64,000 nt of DNA, taken from DASPNH01 sp035626675. Its GTDB lineage: Bacteria > Desulfobacterota > Binatia > UBA1149 > CAITLU01. The number at the start of each line of letters is the position of its first letter. The stretch's first letter is position 1. A program made the translations under genes and the position numbers. Shown here piece after piece: positions 50,595 to 59,280 of the stretch. The DNA lies in the NCBI GenBank assembly GCA_035626675.1, contig DASPNH010000102.1, forward strand, positions 1 to 64,000, written 5' to 3'. The notes beneath the pieces are model-generated. The model had not been told where the DNA came from. It searched no databases and was given only the letters and a program-made list of their open reading frames with translations.

Positions 50595-50601
50595 CGACGA
50601 G

Positions 50602-50648
50602 AAAAAGGGGTCAGGCCACCCTCTCGGAAAAGGCGCCTGACCCCTTTT
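50602..50648. repeat. GGGGTCAGGC palindrome after the Cys-rich gene
   Basis: AAAAAGGGGTCAGGC is mirrored by GCGCCTGACCCCTTTT. It begins 8 bp after a stop codon and ends in a T-run. It opens the 321-bp gap before the lipase gene; the rest of the gap holds only the related element at 50838 and no gene. Confidence 0.85.
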
Positions 50649-50837
50649 AGCCTCCGCACGCTGCGCCGGCATGGCGCAAGCGTTGACCGCCGGCGCGGCT
50701 TCCTCAGGCTGCTGCGACCAGCCCCGCGACGGCGAGGCGAGCGCGCTGCGCCGCGCTTCCATGAAACCGCCGGGCATGCGATTCTCGCCCGATGGCGGGC
50801 GCTGGGTGGAGCGCCCGCCAAATCCACGAAGAAACGA

Positions 50838-50901
50838 ATGGGGTCAGGTCTCGCATTCGAGCATTTCGGGTTGCCCGACCTGCGCGAGCCAGACCCTGAC
50901 C
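50838..50901. repeat. GGGGTCAGGT-type element upstream of the lipase
   Basis: ATGGGGTCAGGTCTCGCATT opens a degenerate palindrome ending AGACCCTGACC. The left arm matches the arm seen at rsmH (762). It ends 14 bp before the lipase ATG. Confidence 0.6.
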
Positions 50902-50915
50902 GGCGGAGGGACCTG

Positions 50916-51854
50916 ATGAAGAAATTCTGTGCGGTGCTGCTCAGCGCCGTGATGCTCACTTCCGTGCTACCGGCCCCGGCCTCGGCGCTGTGCCTGTTCA
51001 ACTGCACCTACACCAAGACGAAGTATCCCATCGTGCTGGCCCACGGCATGGCCGGCTTCAACACCCTTTTCGGCGTCCTCGAATACTGGTTCGGCATCCC
51101 CGGCTCGCTGCGCGATCGCGGCGCCAAGGTCTACGTGACCAGCGTCAGCCAGTTCAACACCACCGAGGCCCGCGGCGAGCAGCTCCTGGCGCAGGTCAAG
51201 ACCATCGCCGCGCTCAACGGCGGCAAGGTCAACCTGATCGGTCACAGCCACGGCGGCCTCGACGTCCGCTACGTGGCAGCCGTGCGCCCCGACCTGGTCG
51301 CCTCGGTGACGTCGGTGGGCAGCCCGCACAAGGGCGCCGCACTGGCCGACTATCTGCGCGCCAACGTCTCGGGCGGCAGCTTCACCGAAAGCGTGCTGGC
51401 GTTCTTCGCCAACAGCCTCGGCACGGTCCTCGGCATGCTGTCGGGCAAGAGCAACCCGCAGGACGCCATCGCGGCGCTCGGCTCGCTGACCTCGGCGGGC
51501 ATGGCCACCTTCAACGCCAAGTATCCGCAGGGCGTGCCCTCCACCGCGTGCGGCAGCGGCGCGGCCACGGTCGGCAGCGTGCGGTACTACTCGTGGTCGG
51601 GCACCGGCATCCTGACCAACGCACTGGACTCGTCCGACAACCCGTTGTGGCTGAGCTCGACGTTTTATCCGGAAGCCAACGACGGCCTGGTCGGAAAGTG
51701 CAGCTCGCATCTGGGCACCGTCATTCGCGACAACTACTTCCACAACCATCTGGACGAGGTGAACCAGACAATCGGTCTGGTCTCGATCTTCGAGAGCAAC
51801 CCGAAGACGCTGTTCGACAACCACGCCAATCGTCTGAAGAACCTCGGCCTCTGA
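50916..51854 (+). CDS. lip: Secreted triacylglycerol lipase, foldase-dependent family I type
   Basis: 312 residues with a signal peptide ending PAPASA. Oxyanion stretch IVLAHGMAGFN, nucleophile GHSHGG (S111), Asp in EANDGLVGKC and His in NHLDEVNQ match the Pseudomonas/Burkholderia family I.1-I.2 lipases. Two extra Cys near the N-terminus (LCLFNC) may form a disulfide. Such lipases are exported by the Sec pathway, folded in the periplasm by a dedicated chaperone and then secreted by type II. The foldase gene follows after 73 bp. The ATG at 50916 has CGGAGGGACC just upstream. Confidence 0.93.
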   Translation: MKKFCAVLLSAVMLTSVLPAPASALCLFNCTYTKTKYPIVLAHGMAGFNTLFGVLEYWFGIPGSLRDRGAKVYVTSVSQFNTTEARGEQLLAQVKTIAALNGGKVNLIGHSHGGLDVRYVAAVRPDLVASVTSVGSPHKGAALADYLRANVSGGSFTESVLAFFANSLGTVLGMLSGKSNPQDAIAALGSLTSAGMATFNAKYPQGVPSTACGSGAATVGSVRYYSWSGTGILTNALDSSDNPLWLSSTFYPEANDGLVGKCSSHLGTVIRDNYFHNHLDEVNQTIGLVSIFESNPKTLFDNHANRLKNLGL

Positions 51855-51927
51855 GCCGGGGCTCTCGCGACCGAACCGGACGGCGAGCCGCGTTGCAGCG
51901 GCTCGCCGTCCTGCTTAGAGCGCTTCA

Positions 51928-52950
51928 ATGATCCGTCAGCTCGGGCTCTTCCTCGTCGCCGTCGTCCTGGGTGCAGCCCTGTTCTGGATGGCCGGCGGCG
52001 GCGGCCCTGGCCAGAAGACGGCCTCGACCCACGATGTTGCCGCCGAGGTCGCCGGCGTCGCACCCGAAACAGCACCCGATCCCGGCGCTTCGCCCCGCCA
52101 GCGCCTGCGCATGTCCTCGCGGCGCGAGCAGCCGCGCGAGCCCGAGCTGTCGCTCCAGGGCACCGAAGTCGGCGGCGGTTTTGCCGTCGATGCGGCCGGA
52201 AACTTCGTCGCCACCACCGACGCCATCGCCGTGTTCGAGTATTTTCTTTCCACCACCGGCGAGCTCTCTCCCGAGGAAATCCTGCGCCGCATCCAGGCCG
52301 AGATCGGCAAGCGCCTCGGGCCGCCTGCCGATGCGCAGGCCACCGAGTTCCTCGGCCGTTACATGAGCTATCGCGATCGCGCGCGTGCGCTCGGCGCGGG
52401 GCACTCCGAAGAGGCCGGCCTGCGCGAGCGCTTCCAACGCGTCCGTGACCTGCGCCGCGAGATGTTCGGCGAAGAGGTGGCCGATCGCCTGTTCGGCCAG
52501 GAGGACGCGGCTGCCGAGATCGCCATCACCCAGCGCGAGATCGCCGAAGATCCTTCGCTGTCGGACCAGGAGAAGGCCGCGCGCATCGCCGAGCTCTACG
52601 ACGACCTGCCCGAACCCATGCGCAAGGCGCGCGAGGAATCGATGGCGGCCATCAAGCTGCGCCAGGACGAAGAGAAGATGCGCCGCGACGGCGCCGACGA
52701 GGAACAGATCCGCCGCATGCGAGTGGAGCGCTTCGGTGAAGAGGCAGCCGACCGTCTCGACGCGCTCGACCGCGAGGACGCCGAATGGAGCTCGCGACTC
52801 CTCGCCTTTCGCCAGGAACGCCAGCGCATCCGTTCCGATTCCTCGCTGACGGCCGAGCAGCGCGAGGGCGCCGTGGCGCGCCTGATGGAGGAGTTGTTCG
52901 ACGAGCGCGAACGTATCCGCGTCCTGGCCCTCGACGAGATCGGCGAGTGA
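51928..52950 (+). CDS. lifO: Lipase-specific foldase (Lif), membrane-anchored
   Basis: 340 residues: an N-terminal membrane anchor (LFLVAVVLGAALFWMAGG), a Pro/Ala-rich linker, then a mostly alpha-helical foldase domain with many Glu/Arg. SLQGTEVGGGFAVDAAGNF is the family motif. The normally conserved RxxFDY is IAVFEYFLS here, so Arg and Asp are replaced while the Phe, Tyr and surroundings remain. This is unusual but the pairing with the lipase supports the assignment. The start at 51928 is ATG. Foldases hold the lipase while it folds in the periplasm. Confidence 0.88.
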   Translation: MIRQLGLFLVAVVLGAALFWMAGGGGPGQKTASTHDVAAEVAGVAPETAPDPGASPRQRLRMSSRREQPREPELSLQGTEVGGGFAVDAAGNFVATTDAIAVFEYFLSTTGELSPEEILRRIQAEIGKRLGPPADAQATEFLGRYMSYRDRARALGAGHSEEAGLRERFQRVRDLRREMFGEEVADRLFGQEDAAAEIAITQREIAEDPSLSDQEKAARIAELYDDLPEPMRKAREESMAAIKLRQDEEKMRRDGADEEQIRRMRVERFGEEAADRLDALDREDAEWSSRLLAFRQERQRIRSDSSLTAEQREGAVARLMEELFDERERIRVLALDEIGE

Positions 52951-52987
52951 ATCAGAGCACAGAGGGCGCTACTCTCATCCGACCGAC

Positions 52988-54301
52988 GTGACGACGATCG
53001 ACACCGACATCGAGGCGGGCGTCGTCGAGCAGCGGCGCCGCACGCTGACCTCGCGCTTTCGCATATTGGCCTGGGTGACGCTCGGGGTCGCGCTGCTCTT
53101 CATCATGATGCGGCCGTCGGCTAGCCAGCAGATGGCACCTCGCTATGCCGTGCTGCGCTGGTGCGCGGTGGTGCTGGTGGCGGCGTTCATAGCCTGGACT
53201 CATCGGCCCGGTTACCTGCGTCATCAGCTGCTGTGGGGACTGCTGCTCAGCTCGGGCATCGCGATCCTCGGCACGATCGGCGGGACCCTGCGCCAGGACA
53301 TCGGCGTCAGCGCCTCGCTTCACATCATCATGATGCTGACGACGGCCGCGGTCCTGCCGTGGGGCCTGCGGCCGCAAGTCGTGGTCGTGGCGGTCTGCGG
53401 CGCGCTGCTGACGGTGTCGGTCCTGATCATCGGTGCACCGGCGGCGGGCCAACCGGCGATTCCGACGCTGATCAACGCGTTCGCGGCGGCGCTGCTGTCG
53501 CTGTTCGTCGCCTACCACACGCGCAGTTCCTACGACCAGTCGGTGCGCGAGAACCTGCATCTGCGTGCCGCCGAAGCTCGCAACCGCGCGCTCAACGAGG
53601 AGCTGGAGGCGATGGTGCGGGCGCGCACGGCCGAGCTCGAAGCGGCATTGAGCGATCAGCGCGCCGTCACGCGGGCGATCTCGCACGACATCCGCCAGCC
53701 GCTGCGCCACATCCACGGCTTCACGCGCATGTTCGAGGAAGAGTTCGGCGAGACTTTCGGGCCGCGGCATCGCGAGCATCTGGAGCGCGTGCGCATGGCC
53801 ACGCTGCGCATGGACCGCATGGTCGATGCGCTGCTCGAGCTGTCGCGCGTCTCGGGCCAGCCGCTGCAGCGCAGCCATTTCGACCTGAGCCGCTGCGCGC
53901 GCGAGATCTGCGACGAGCTGGCGCGCGGCGAGCCCCACCGCAAGGTCGAGATTCGCATCGAGCGCGACCTGACCGCCGAGTGTGATGGCGGCCTGACGCG
54001 CACTCTTCTGCAGCAGCTTCTGGAGAATGCCTGGAAGTTCACGCGCGGGCGCGATCAGGGCCTGATCGAGCTTTCGCGCCGCAACGAGGCGTTCATGGTG
54101 CGCGACAACGGCCCCGGCTTCGACATGCAGCACACCGCGCGCCTGTTCCACGCCTTCGAACGCCTGCACCATCCGGCCGAGTTCGAAGGCGAAGGCATGG
54201 GTCTTGCCATCGCCGAGCGCATCGTGCGCCGCCACGGCGGCCGCATCTGGGCCGAAGCCGAGCCCGACCGCGGCGCCACGTTCCTCTTCACGCTCGAGTG
54301 A
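52988..54301 (+). CDS. Sensor histidine kinase with six membrane helices
   Basis: 437 residues. Six hydrophobic segments at about 25-42, 54-70, 80-100, 108-125, 130-150 and 158-177, with no periplasmic sensor loop. A coiled coil leads to the H-box AISHDIRQPLRHI with phospho-His at about 233. The ATPase has LLQQLLENAWKFT (N-box), RDNGPGFDM and GEGMGLAIAERI. The response regulator is not adjacent. The start is GTG at 52988, 37 bp after the foldase stop, so it may be in the lipase operon. The stop TGA overlaps the first base of a palindrome. Confidence 0.9.
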   Translation: MTTIDTDIEAGVVEQRRRTLTSRFRILAWVTLGVALLFIMMRPSASQQMAPRYAVLRWCAVVLVAAFIAWTHRPGYLRHQLLWGLLLSSGIAILGTIGGTLRQDIGVSASLHIIMMLTTAAVLPWGLRPQVVVVAVCGALLTVSVLIIGAPAAGQPAIPTLINAFAAALLSLFVAYHTRSSYDQSVRENLHLRAAEARNRALNEELEAMVRARTAELEAALSDQRAVTRAISHDIRQPLRHIHGFTRMFEEEFGETFGPRHREHLERVRMATLRMDRMVDALLELSRVSGQPLQRSHFDLSRCAREICDELARGEPHRKVEIRIERDLTAECDGGLTRTLLQQLLENAWKFTRGRDQGLIELSRRNEAFMVRDNGPGFDMQHTARLFHAFERLHHPAEFEGEGMGLAIAERIVRRHGGRIWAEAEPDRGATFLFTLE

Positions 54302-54345
54302 AAAAAGGGGTCAGGCACCTTATTCGGCAGCTGATCCCTTCTTTC
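54301..54345. repeat. Degenerate GGGGTCAGGC element between convergent genes
   Basis: AAAAAAGGGGTCAGGCACC is followed by a decayed right arm (CAGCTGATCCCTTCTTT). It overlaps the last base of the sensor-kinase stop codon and the stop codon of the SnoaL-like gene, so it fills the whole gap. Confidence 0.75.
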
Positions 54346-54772
54346 AGCCCGGCATCTTGCCGTGCAGGTAGGCCGTCGAGATGACGCGCTCGGTGATGCG
54401 CCAGCCCTGCGGCGTGCGGACGAGCGTGTCTCGATAGGCGCCGCCGCAGAACAGCATCGCCAGGCTGCCCGCGTCGGGGAAGCCGAGCGGATTGAAGAGA
54501 TAGCAGTGCGTGCTGGCATGGTCGCCGTCGATCTCGACGGTGAAGTTGGTGACCAGATGCTGGCGCACCGGAAAAGGCGCCAGCGCCTTTTCCAGCCAGT
54601 CCTTGATCTCCGCCAGCGTGCCGCGAATGCCGCCGGCGGCCGTGTAGTCGCCGATGCCCTCGGCCGTGAAGACTTCGTCGAGCAGCGCGTAGTTGCCGGT
54701 GTCGATGGCGTTGCAGTAGCGGACCAGCACGTCCTGGATCTCCAGACGATCGGCCAGAGTCTTCGCATCCAT
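54344..54772 (-). CDS. SnoaL-like / nuclear transport factor 2-like protein
   Basis: 142 residues, a single cone-shaped alpha+beta domain (SnoaL_4 type): ADRLEIQDVLVRYCNAIDTG, YALLDEVFTAEGIGDYTAAGG, then HLVTNFTVEIDGDHASTHCYL and GWRITERVISTAYLHG. Such proteins are isomerases, dehydratases or small-ligand binders. The tail is GKMPG. Specific reaction unknown. It diverges from the luciferase-like gene over a 162-bp gap with a perfect 46-bp palindromic element. Confidence 0.88.
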   Translation of the reverse strand: MDAKTLADRLEIQDVLVRYCNAIDTGNYALLDEVFTAEGIGDYTAAGGIRGTLAEIKDWLEKALAPFPVRQHLVTNFTVEIDGDHASTHCYLFNPLGFPDAGSLAMLFCGGAYRDTLVRTPQGWRITERVISTAYLHGKMPG

Positions 54773-54842
54773 GCCCGAAGACTTGGCCGAAACCCCGACC
54801 CATCACAACGCCGCAGCTTCCATGGGACTGAGCTTGAAAGGC

Positions 54843-54888
54843 TTTAAGGGGACAGTCCCCTTAAGGTTAAGGGGACTGTCCCCTTAAA
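54843..54888. repeat. GGGGACAGTCCCC palindromic element
   Basis: The left arm 54843-54864 and right arm 54867-54888 are a perfect 22-bp inverted repeat with a 2-bp centre, and each arm is itself near-palindromic around GGGGACAGTCCCC. It lies in the divergent gap and is followed at once by GGTCAGGCGC, part of the other repeat motif. It differs in core from the GTCAGG family. Confidence 0.9.
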
Positions 54889-54934
54889 GGTCAGGCGCGT
54901 TGTGCCCGTGCGCTTTTTTTGTCACGACACGGGC

Positions 54935-56074
54935 ATGGGCGAGGTCACGGTCGGATATCAGGATGGCTGTCTGCATCCGCTCTGGATCACCAAGGCCGGC
55001 GTCAGCGTCGCGCGCGCATTCGGTGCCAGCGCGATCTGGGTTCCGGATCACTTCATGGGCTTTGCGCCAAAATGGATGTGGACGCCCGAGGTCGTCCCCG
55101 CCGCACGCACCGTCCACTCGATGGACGCGCTCTTCGACCCCGTCCCGATCATGACGTGGGTGGCCACGAAATTCCGCAAGGTCCTGATCGGCACTTCGGT
55201 GACCGAGCCGATCCGCCGCCATCCGATGTCGCTAGCGCAGACCTTCGTCACGCTCGACCACATTTCCAAGGGCCGCGCCGTCCTCGGCATCGGCAACGGC
55301 CTGCGCGAAAACACCGAGCCGTACGGTCTGCCGAGCGACGAGCGCGTCTCGCGCCTGGAAGAGGCGCTCAGGATCATCCACATGCTGTGGAACAGCCGCG
55401 GCACGCCGATCACTTTCGAGGGCAAGTACTGGAAGCTTCGCGACGCAGTATTCGACTTGCCTCTATACAAGGGTCGCCCGCCCCGCCTCTTCATGGGCGC
55501 CCACTTCCCGCGCATGCTGCGAATGTGCGGCCGCTACTGCGACGGCTGGCTTCCAGGCCAGCGCATCGACGGCCAAGAGTACACGCGCCGTCTGGGTCTG
55601 ATCCGCGACGGCGCCAAGGCTGCCAACCGATCGATGCAGGGCTTCACCGCCGGCCAGACGCTCCTGGTGGCGATGTCCAGGAGCCGCAGCCACGTCCTGC
55701 AGAAGGCGCTGCGCAACAAGTACGTCGCCTACATGGCCTGCGGGCTTCCGCCCGACATCTGGAAGGAGTGCGGCATCGAGCATCCCATGGGCGAAAAGTT
55801 CATGGGCTTTCTGGACATCGTCCCCTCGCGCGTCACTCCCGAGCAGATCGACCGGGCCTTGGCGCAGCTCAACCCTGCCATCCTGGAGCGCCTCTTCTTC
55901 ATGGGCAGTCCCGACGACATCCTCGAGCAGGCCGCGCCGCTTGCGCGCGCCGGCTGCAACCACTTCATCATTGCCAACATGGGTGGTGCCTTCCTGTCCG
56001 AAACGGCGCGCGACGCCATCGGCGACCTGTCGCGCCTGCGCGCGCTGATGAGCGGATTGCGAAAGCTGGGATAA
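54935..56074 (+). CDS. Luciferase-like (F420/FMN-dependent) monooxygenase family protein
   Basis: 379 residues of the bacterial luciferase-like superfamily TIM barrel. VSVARAFGASAIWVPDHFMG, GTSVTEPIRRHPMSLAQTFVTLDHIS, GRAVLGIGNGLRENTEPYG and YCDGWLPGQ are characteristic, as is FMGSPDDILEQ near the end. Members use FMN or F420; the cofactor cannot be told. The ATG at 54935 gives MGEVTVGYQD with no clear ribosome site; a GTG 11 codons upstream (54902) is possible. Confidence 0.88.
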   Translation: MGEVTVGYQDGCLHPLWITKAGVSVARAFGASAIWVPDHFMGFAPKWMWTPEVVPAARTVHSMDALFDPVPIMTWVATKFRKVLIGTSVTEPIRRHPMSLAQTFVTLDHISKGRAVLGIGNGLRENTEPYGLPSDERVSRLEEALRIIHMLWNSRGTPITFEGKYWKLRDAVFDLPLYKGRPPRLFMGAHFPRMLRMCGRYCDGWLPGQRIDGQEYTRRLGLIRDGAKAANRSMQGFTAGQTLLVAMSRSRSHVLQKALRNKYVAYMACGLPPDIWKECGIEHPMGEKFMGFLDIVPSRVTPEQIDRALAQLNPAILERLFFMGSPDDILEQAAPLARAGCNHFIIANMGGAFLSETARDAIGDLSRLRALMSGLRKLG

Positions 56075-56092
56075 GAGGCAATTTGGCCGGGC

Positions 56093-57352
56093 ATGGCTGA
56101 CAACGATCCCTCCCGATCCCAGAACACGCCGGCGACCGACGAAGAGGATTTCGCCAGTCTCTTCGCTGCCAGCGAGAAGAAGTCTCGCGGACAGAAGATC
56201 GAGGTCGGCGACAAGGTCAGTGGCAAGGTCATCGAGGTCACCTCGACCACGGTGTTCGTGGCCATCGGCAACAAGGGCGAGGCCACCATCGACGCCGCCG
56301 AGTTCCGCGACAGCACCACCGGCGAGATCCTGATCAAGGCGGGCGACACGATCGAGGCCACGGTCGTCGACGACGGCAGCCGCTCGGGCAGCGCCGTGCT
56401 GCGTCGGGTGATGGGCCGCGGCGCCAACATGGGCTTCGAGCTCGAACAGGCCTACCAGCACCAGGTGCCGATCGAAGGCCTCGTGACCACCGAGGTCAAA
56501 GGCGGCTTCGAGGTGCAGATCGGCGCTGCGCGCGCCTTCTGTCCCGGCTCGCAGATCGACCGTCCGCGCAGCGGCGATCGCATTCCGGCCTCCGACTACA
56601 TCGGCAAGCGCTTCGCGTTCCGCGTCACCAAGATCGAGCAGGGCGGCCGCAACATCGTCGTCTCGCGCCGCGACCTTCTCGAAGAGGAGGCAGCCGCGGC
56701 CGCGGCCAAGACGTGGGAAAGCATCCGCGCCGGCGCCGTCTTGACGGGCAAGGTCAGCTCGCTGCGCGACTTCGGAGCCTTCGTCGATCTGGGCGGCGTC
56801 GAGGGACTGATTCACGTCAGCGAGATGAGCTACGCGCGAGTGGAGAAGCCGAGCGAGCTCCTGTCGGTCGGGCAGACCGTCGAAGTGCAGATCATCAAGA
56901 TCGGCGAGACCACCGACAACCGCGGACGGCGCCAGATCGGGCTGTCGCTCAAGTCGCTGGCCGCCGATCCGTGGTCGACGCTCGCCGAGCGCTACCCGGC
57001 CGGAACCTCGGTTTCCGGCACGGTCCGGCGCCTGGAGACCTTCGGCGCTTTCGTCGAAGTCGAGCCCGGCGTCGAAGGCCTCGTGCACATCTCCAAGATC
57101 AGCACCGAACGCCGCCTCAATCACGCGCGGCAGGCGCTCGAAGTCGGACAGCAGGTCGAAGTGACGGTGCTTTCGGCCGACGCGGGCCAGCGCCGGCTCT
57201 CCCTGTCGCTGGTCGAACAGATCAAGAAGAGACAGGAAGCGGAGCAGGCCGAGGACCGCGCCGAGGAACAGCGGGTGATGGCCTCCCTGAAGCAGCCGCG
57301 TGCCATGGGCACGCTCGGCGACCTGCTCGACGAAGCGCGCAAGAAGAAATGA
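56093..57352 (+). CDS. S1 RNA-binding domain protein (ribosomal protein S1-like)
   Basis: 419 residues with four S1-type OB folds at about 37-105, 120-195, 210-285 and 297-375. The third is the most canonical (LTGKVSSLRDFGAFVDLGGVEGLIHVSEMS), and the fourth reads GTVRRLETFGAFVEVEPGVEGLVHIS. Ends are charged and probably disordered (DEARKKK). It resembles S1-like proteins of deltaproteobacteria and may assist translation or mRNA binding. The ATG at 56093 lies 18 bp after the luciferase-like gene. Confidence 0.92.
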   Translation: MADNDPSRSQNTPATDEEDFASLFAASEKKSRGQKIEVGDKVSGKVIEVTSTTVFVAIGNKGEATIDAAEFRDSTTGEILIKAGDTIEATVVDDGSRSGSAVLRRVMGRGANMGFELEQAYQHQVPIEGLVTTEVKGGFEVQIGAARAFCPGSQIDRPRSGDRIPASDYIGKRFAFRVTKIEQGGRNIVVSRRDLLEEEAAAAAAKTWESIRAGAVLTGKVSSLRDFGAFVDLGGVEGLIHVSEMSYARVEKPSELLSVGQTVEVQIIKIGETTDNRGRRQIGLSLKSLAADPWSTLAERYPAGTSVSGTVRRLETFGAFVEVEPGVEGLVHISKISTERRLNHARQALEVGQQVEVTVLSADAGQRRLSLSLVEQIKKRQEAEQAEDRAEEQRVMASLKQPRAMGTLGDLLDEARKKK

Positions 57353-57380
57353 CCACGAGCATCTGACTGGAGATTTTCCG

Positions 57381-57917
57381 ATGTCCTACTCGCTGACGCG
57401 CCGCCGTGCGCTCCTTTCCATGGCCGCCTTCTGCGCGGTGACGTTGTCCGCCTGCGGAGTGGCCCACGTCGCCGTGCTGGTCCCTTTGCAGGACGCCGGC
57501 TACTACGACCGCGCCGTGATCGATGCCGTCAGCGTCGAGTCGGTCGAGCGCAGCCCGCGCGCCGAGGCGCTCAACGACCGCTTCGCCGACCTGACCGGCC
57601 GTCTGCTCGAGGACGAGCTCTCGCGCCGCTACCAGCTGGTCGAGCGCGGCTACGGCCGCGGCTCGCGCACGTTGCTGGTGGCCGTCAGCGTTCGCATCCA
57701 GTACGGCAGCCGCGCGCTGCGCTACTTCGTGGGCAGCGGCGCTGGCAGCGGCTATGTCGACTCGATGCTGACGGCCGTCGACGCCGAGACGGGCCAGGAG
57801 CAGCTGCGCGTGTCGGCCAGAAGCGAGTTGGCCGTGGGCCTTTTCGGCGGGAGCATGGATGAGGCGGTGACACGCAACATCCGCGGATTGATTCGCAGGA
57901 GCGGCCTCGGCAGCTGA
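57381..57917 (+). CDS. DUF4410-type lipoprotein
   Basis: 178 residues. The signal peptide ends in LSAC, a lipobox. The mature part matches the DUF4410 pattern: LTGRLLEDELSRRYQLVERG, TLLVAVSVRIQYGSRALRYF and VDSMLTAVDAETGQEQLRV, with an amphipathic final helix. The family is of unknown function, likely outer-membrane associated. The ATG at 57381 starts MSYSLTRRRAL. It lies 28 bp after the S1 gene. Confidence 0.75.
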   Translation: MSYSLTRRRALLSMAAFCAVTLSACGVAHVAVLVPLQDAGYYDRAVIDAVSVESVERSPRAEALNDRFADLTGRLLEDELSRRYQLVERGYGRGSRTLLVAVSVRIQYGSRALRYFVGSGAGSGYVDSMLTAVDAETGQEQLRVSARSELAVGLFGGSMDEAVTRNIRGLIRRSGLGS

Positions 57918-58015
57918 AAAACAAAGGTGACTTCGACTCCGTGCGGGCGCATACTTCCCGCGTTCGAGAGCCTCGTCGGCGTCCACACACGTCCGAAGGG
58001 GGAGGAGTCATACCC

Positions 58016-59068
58016 GTGAAATTCCATGTTTGGGGGGCAGCCACTGGCTTGGCTGCGCTGACCGCACTTTGTCTGGGCTCGGACGCGCATGCGCGCCTGT
58101 GCAGCCTCAATCTTTTTCTGGACGACGACGTCGAGCTCGGCTCCATCCAGCTCGCCGTCGGTCACCTGTCCGGAACTTTCCAGGACCCGCCCTGCGCCAA
58201 CTCCGTCGATGGCGCGATTGCGGCGTTCGGCGCCGATGCCGACGCGGGGCGCCTGGACGCCAGCTTCGCCAGCGTCGAGGGCTTCAGCGGACCTCATCAG
58301 CTCGCGCTGTGCACGCTCGAGGATCCTGCCGGCGTGGTCTCTTCGGATGACTTCAACGTCGTCGTGGTCGAGGCCACCGACGTCGACGGCGTCCTGCTCG
58401 AGACCTTCCCGTCGGTGAGCCTGGCCGTTACCTGCGACATCGACAGCTCCACGACGACCACCACCATCGAAGAGCGCATTTGCGAGGTGACATTCCGCCT
58501 CGGCAGCGCCGGTTCCATCGCTTCGCTCGACTACTACATCGGCTATGCCGGAGCGGGCGGCGACTTTGCCGGCTCGGGCAATGGGGTCGAGTGCGACAAC
58601 CTGCTGCCGGCAGGTACGCTGGCCAGCTACAACGACGTGGAAAGCCAGTCGCGCGTCCGAGGCGCAATGATCCACAAGAGCGGAATTCCCACTCCCGCAG
58701 ACATCACGCGCTGCCGCTTCCTCCCGCTCGCAGACGATCCGGTTGCCGAAGACTTCGACGGCGTGGTCACCAACGCCACCGACGCCCTGGAAGTGCAGGC
58801 CAATCCGAAGCCGACACTGACCGCGAGCGAGATCGTCTGCTCCGGCACCGGGCTGGAGCTGGTGTGCGGAGACGCCAACCGCAGCGGCAACGTCACTGCC
58901 AGCGACTCGCTGCGCATCCTGGAGGCCGCGCTCGGATCCTCCTCGAGCTGTCCGCTGTGGGTATGCGATACCGACGGCAGTGGCCAGATCCTGGCCAACG
59001 ACGCCCTGCGCGCGCTGCGCCTGGCCATCGGCCTGCCAGTGGACATGAACTGCCCGCCGCGCACCTGA
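58016..59068 (+). CDS. Secreted Cys-rich protein with dockerin-like C-terminal repeats
   Basis: About 350 residues. A signal peptide (VKFHVWGAATGLAALTALCLG) ends near HAR, and the start is GTG at 58016 with GGAGGAG upstream. The N-terminal part is beta-rich with Cys pairs; a Thr linker (SSTTTTTIEE) leads to a second beta-rich domain. The C-terminus has two dockerin-like calcium loops, CGDANRSGNVTASDSLRIL and CDTDGSGQILANDALRAL. Such tails anchor or pair with cohesin-like domains, though no cohesin is visible here. Function unknown. Confidence 0.8.
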   Translation: MKFHVWGAATGLAALTALCLGSDAHARLCSLNLFLDDDVELGSIQLAVGHLSGTFQDPPCANSVDGAIAAFGADADAGRLDASFASVEGFSGPHQLALCTLEDPAGVVSSDDFNVVVVEATDVDGVLLETFPSVSLAVTCDIDSSTTTTTIEERICEVTFRLGSAGSIASLDYYIGYAGAGGDFAGSGNGVECDNLLPAGTLASYNDVESQSRVRGAMIHKSGIPTPADITRCRFLPLADDPVAEDFDGVVTNATDALEVQANPKPTLTASEIVCSGTGLELVCGDANRSGNVTASDSLRILEAALGSSSSCPLWVCDTDGSGQILANDALRALRLAIGLPVDMNCPPRT

Positions 59069-59093
59069 CGCGCGACACGAACGACCGAACGCA

Positions 59094-59131
59094 CGCGAAG
59101 GGGCGGCCGAGCAATCGGCCGCCCTTTCGCG
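59094..59131. terminator. Strong GC hairpin after the dockerin-like gene
   Basis: A 17-bp stem (CGCGAAGGGGCGGCCGA against TCGGCCGCCCTTTCGCG, one mismatch) with loop GCAA, 25 bp after the stop. No long T-run. It probably terminates the dockerin-like gene. Confidence 0.7.
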
Positions 59132-59159
59132 TTCAGGACGCCGATCGGCGGCGTAGCGG

Positions 59160-59200
59160 CTCACGTGCAACTGCACGTGAGAAGTCGCTCGCGAAGCGAC
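59160..59200. other. Two adjacent hairpins upstream of the small membrane gene
   Basis: CTCACGTGCA-AC-TGCACGTGAG (59160-59181) and GTCGCT-CGCGA-AGCGAC (59184-59200). Both are perfect stems. They lie about 80 bp before the gene at 59281 and could be an operator or an RNA structure. Confidence 0.5.
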
Positions 59201-59280
59201 GACGCGACGCTCGCGGCCGAATAGCGCCGTCGTCGCGGCGGAGTTGCCAGACCGTCGCGTTTCGTGGCAACACCGCGGTC

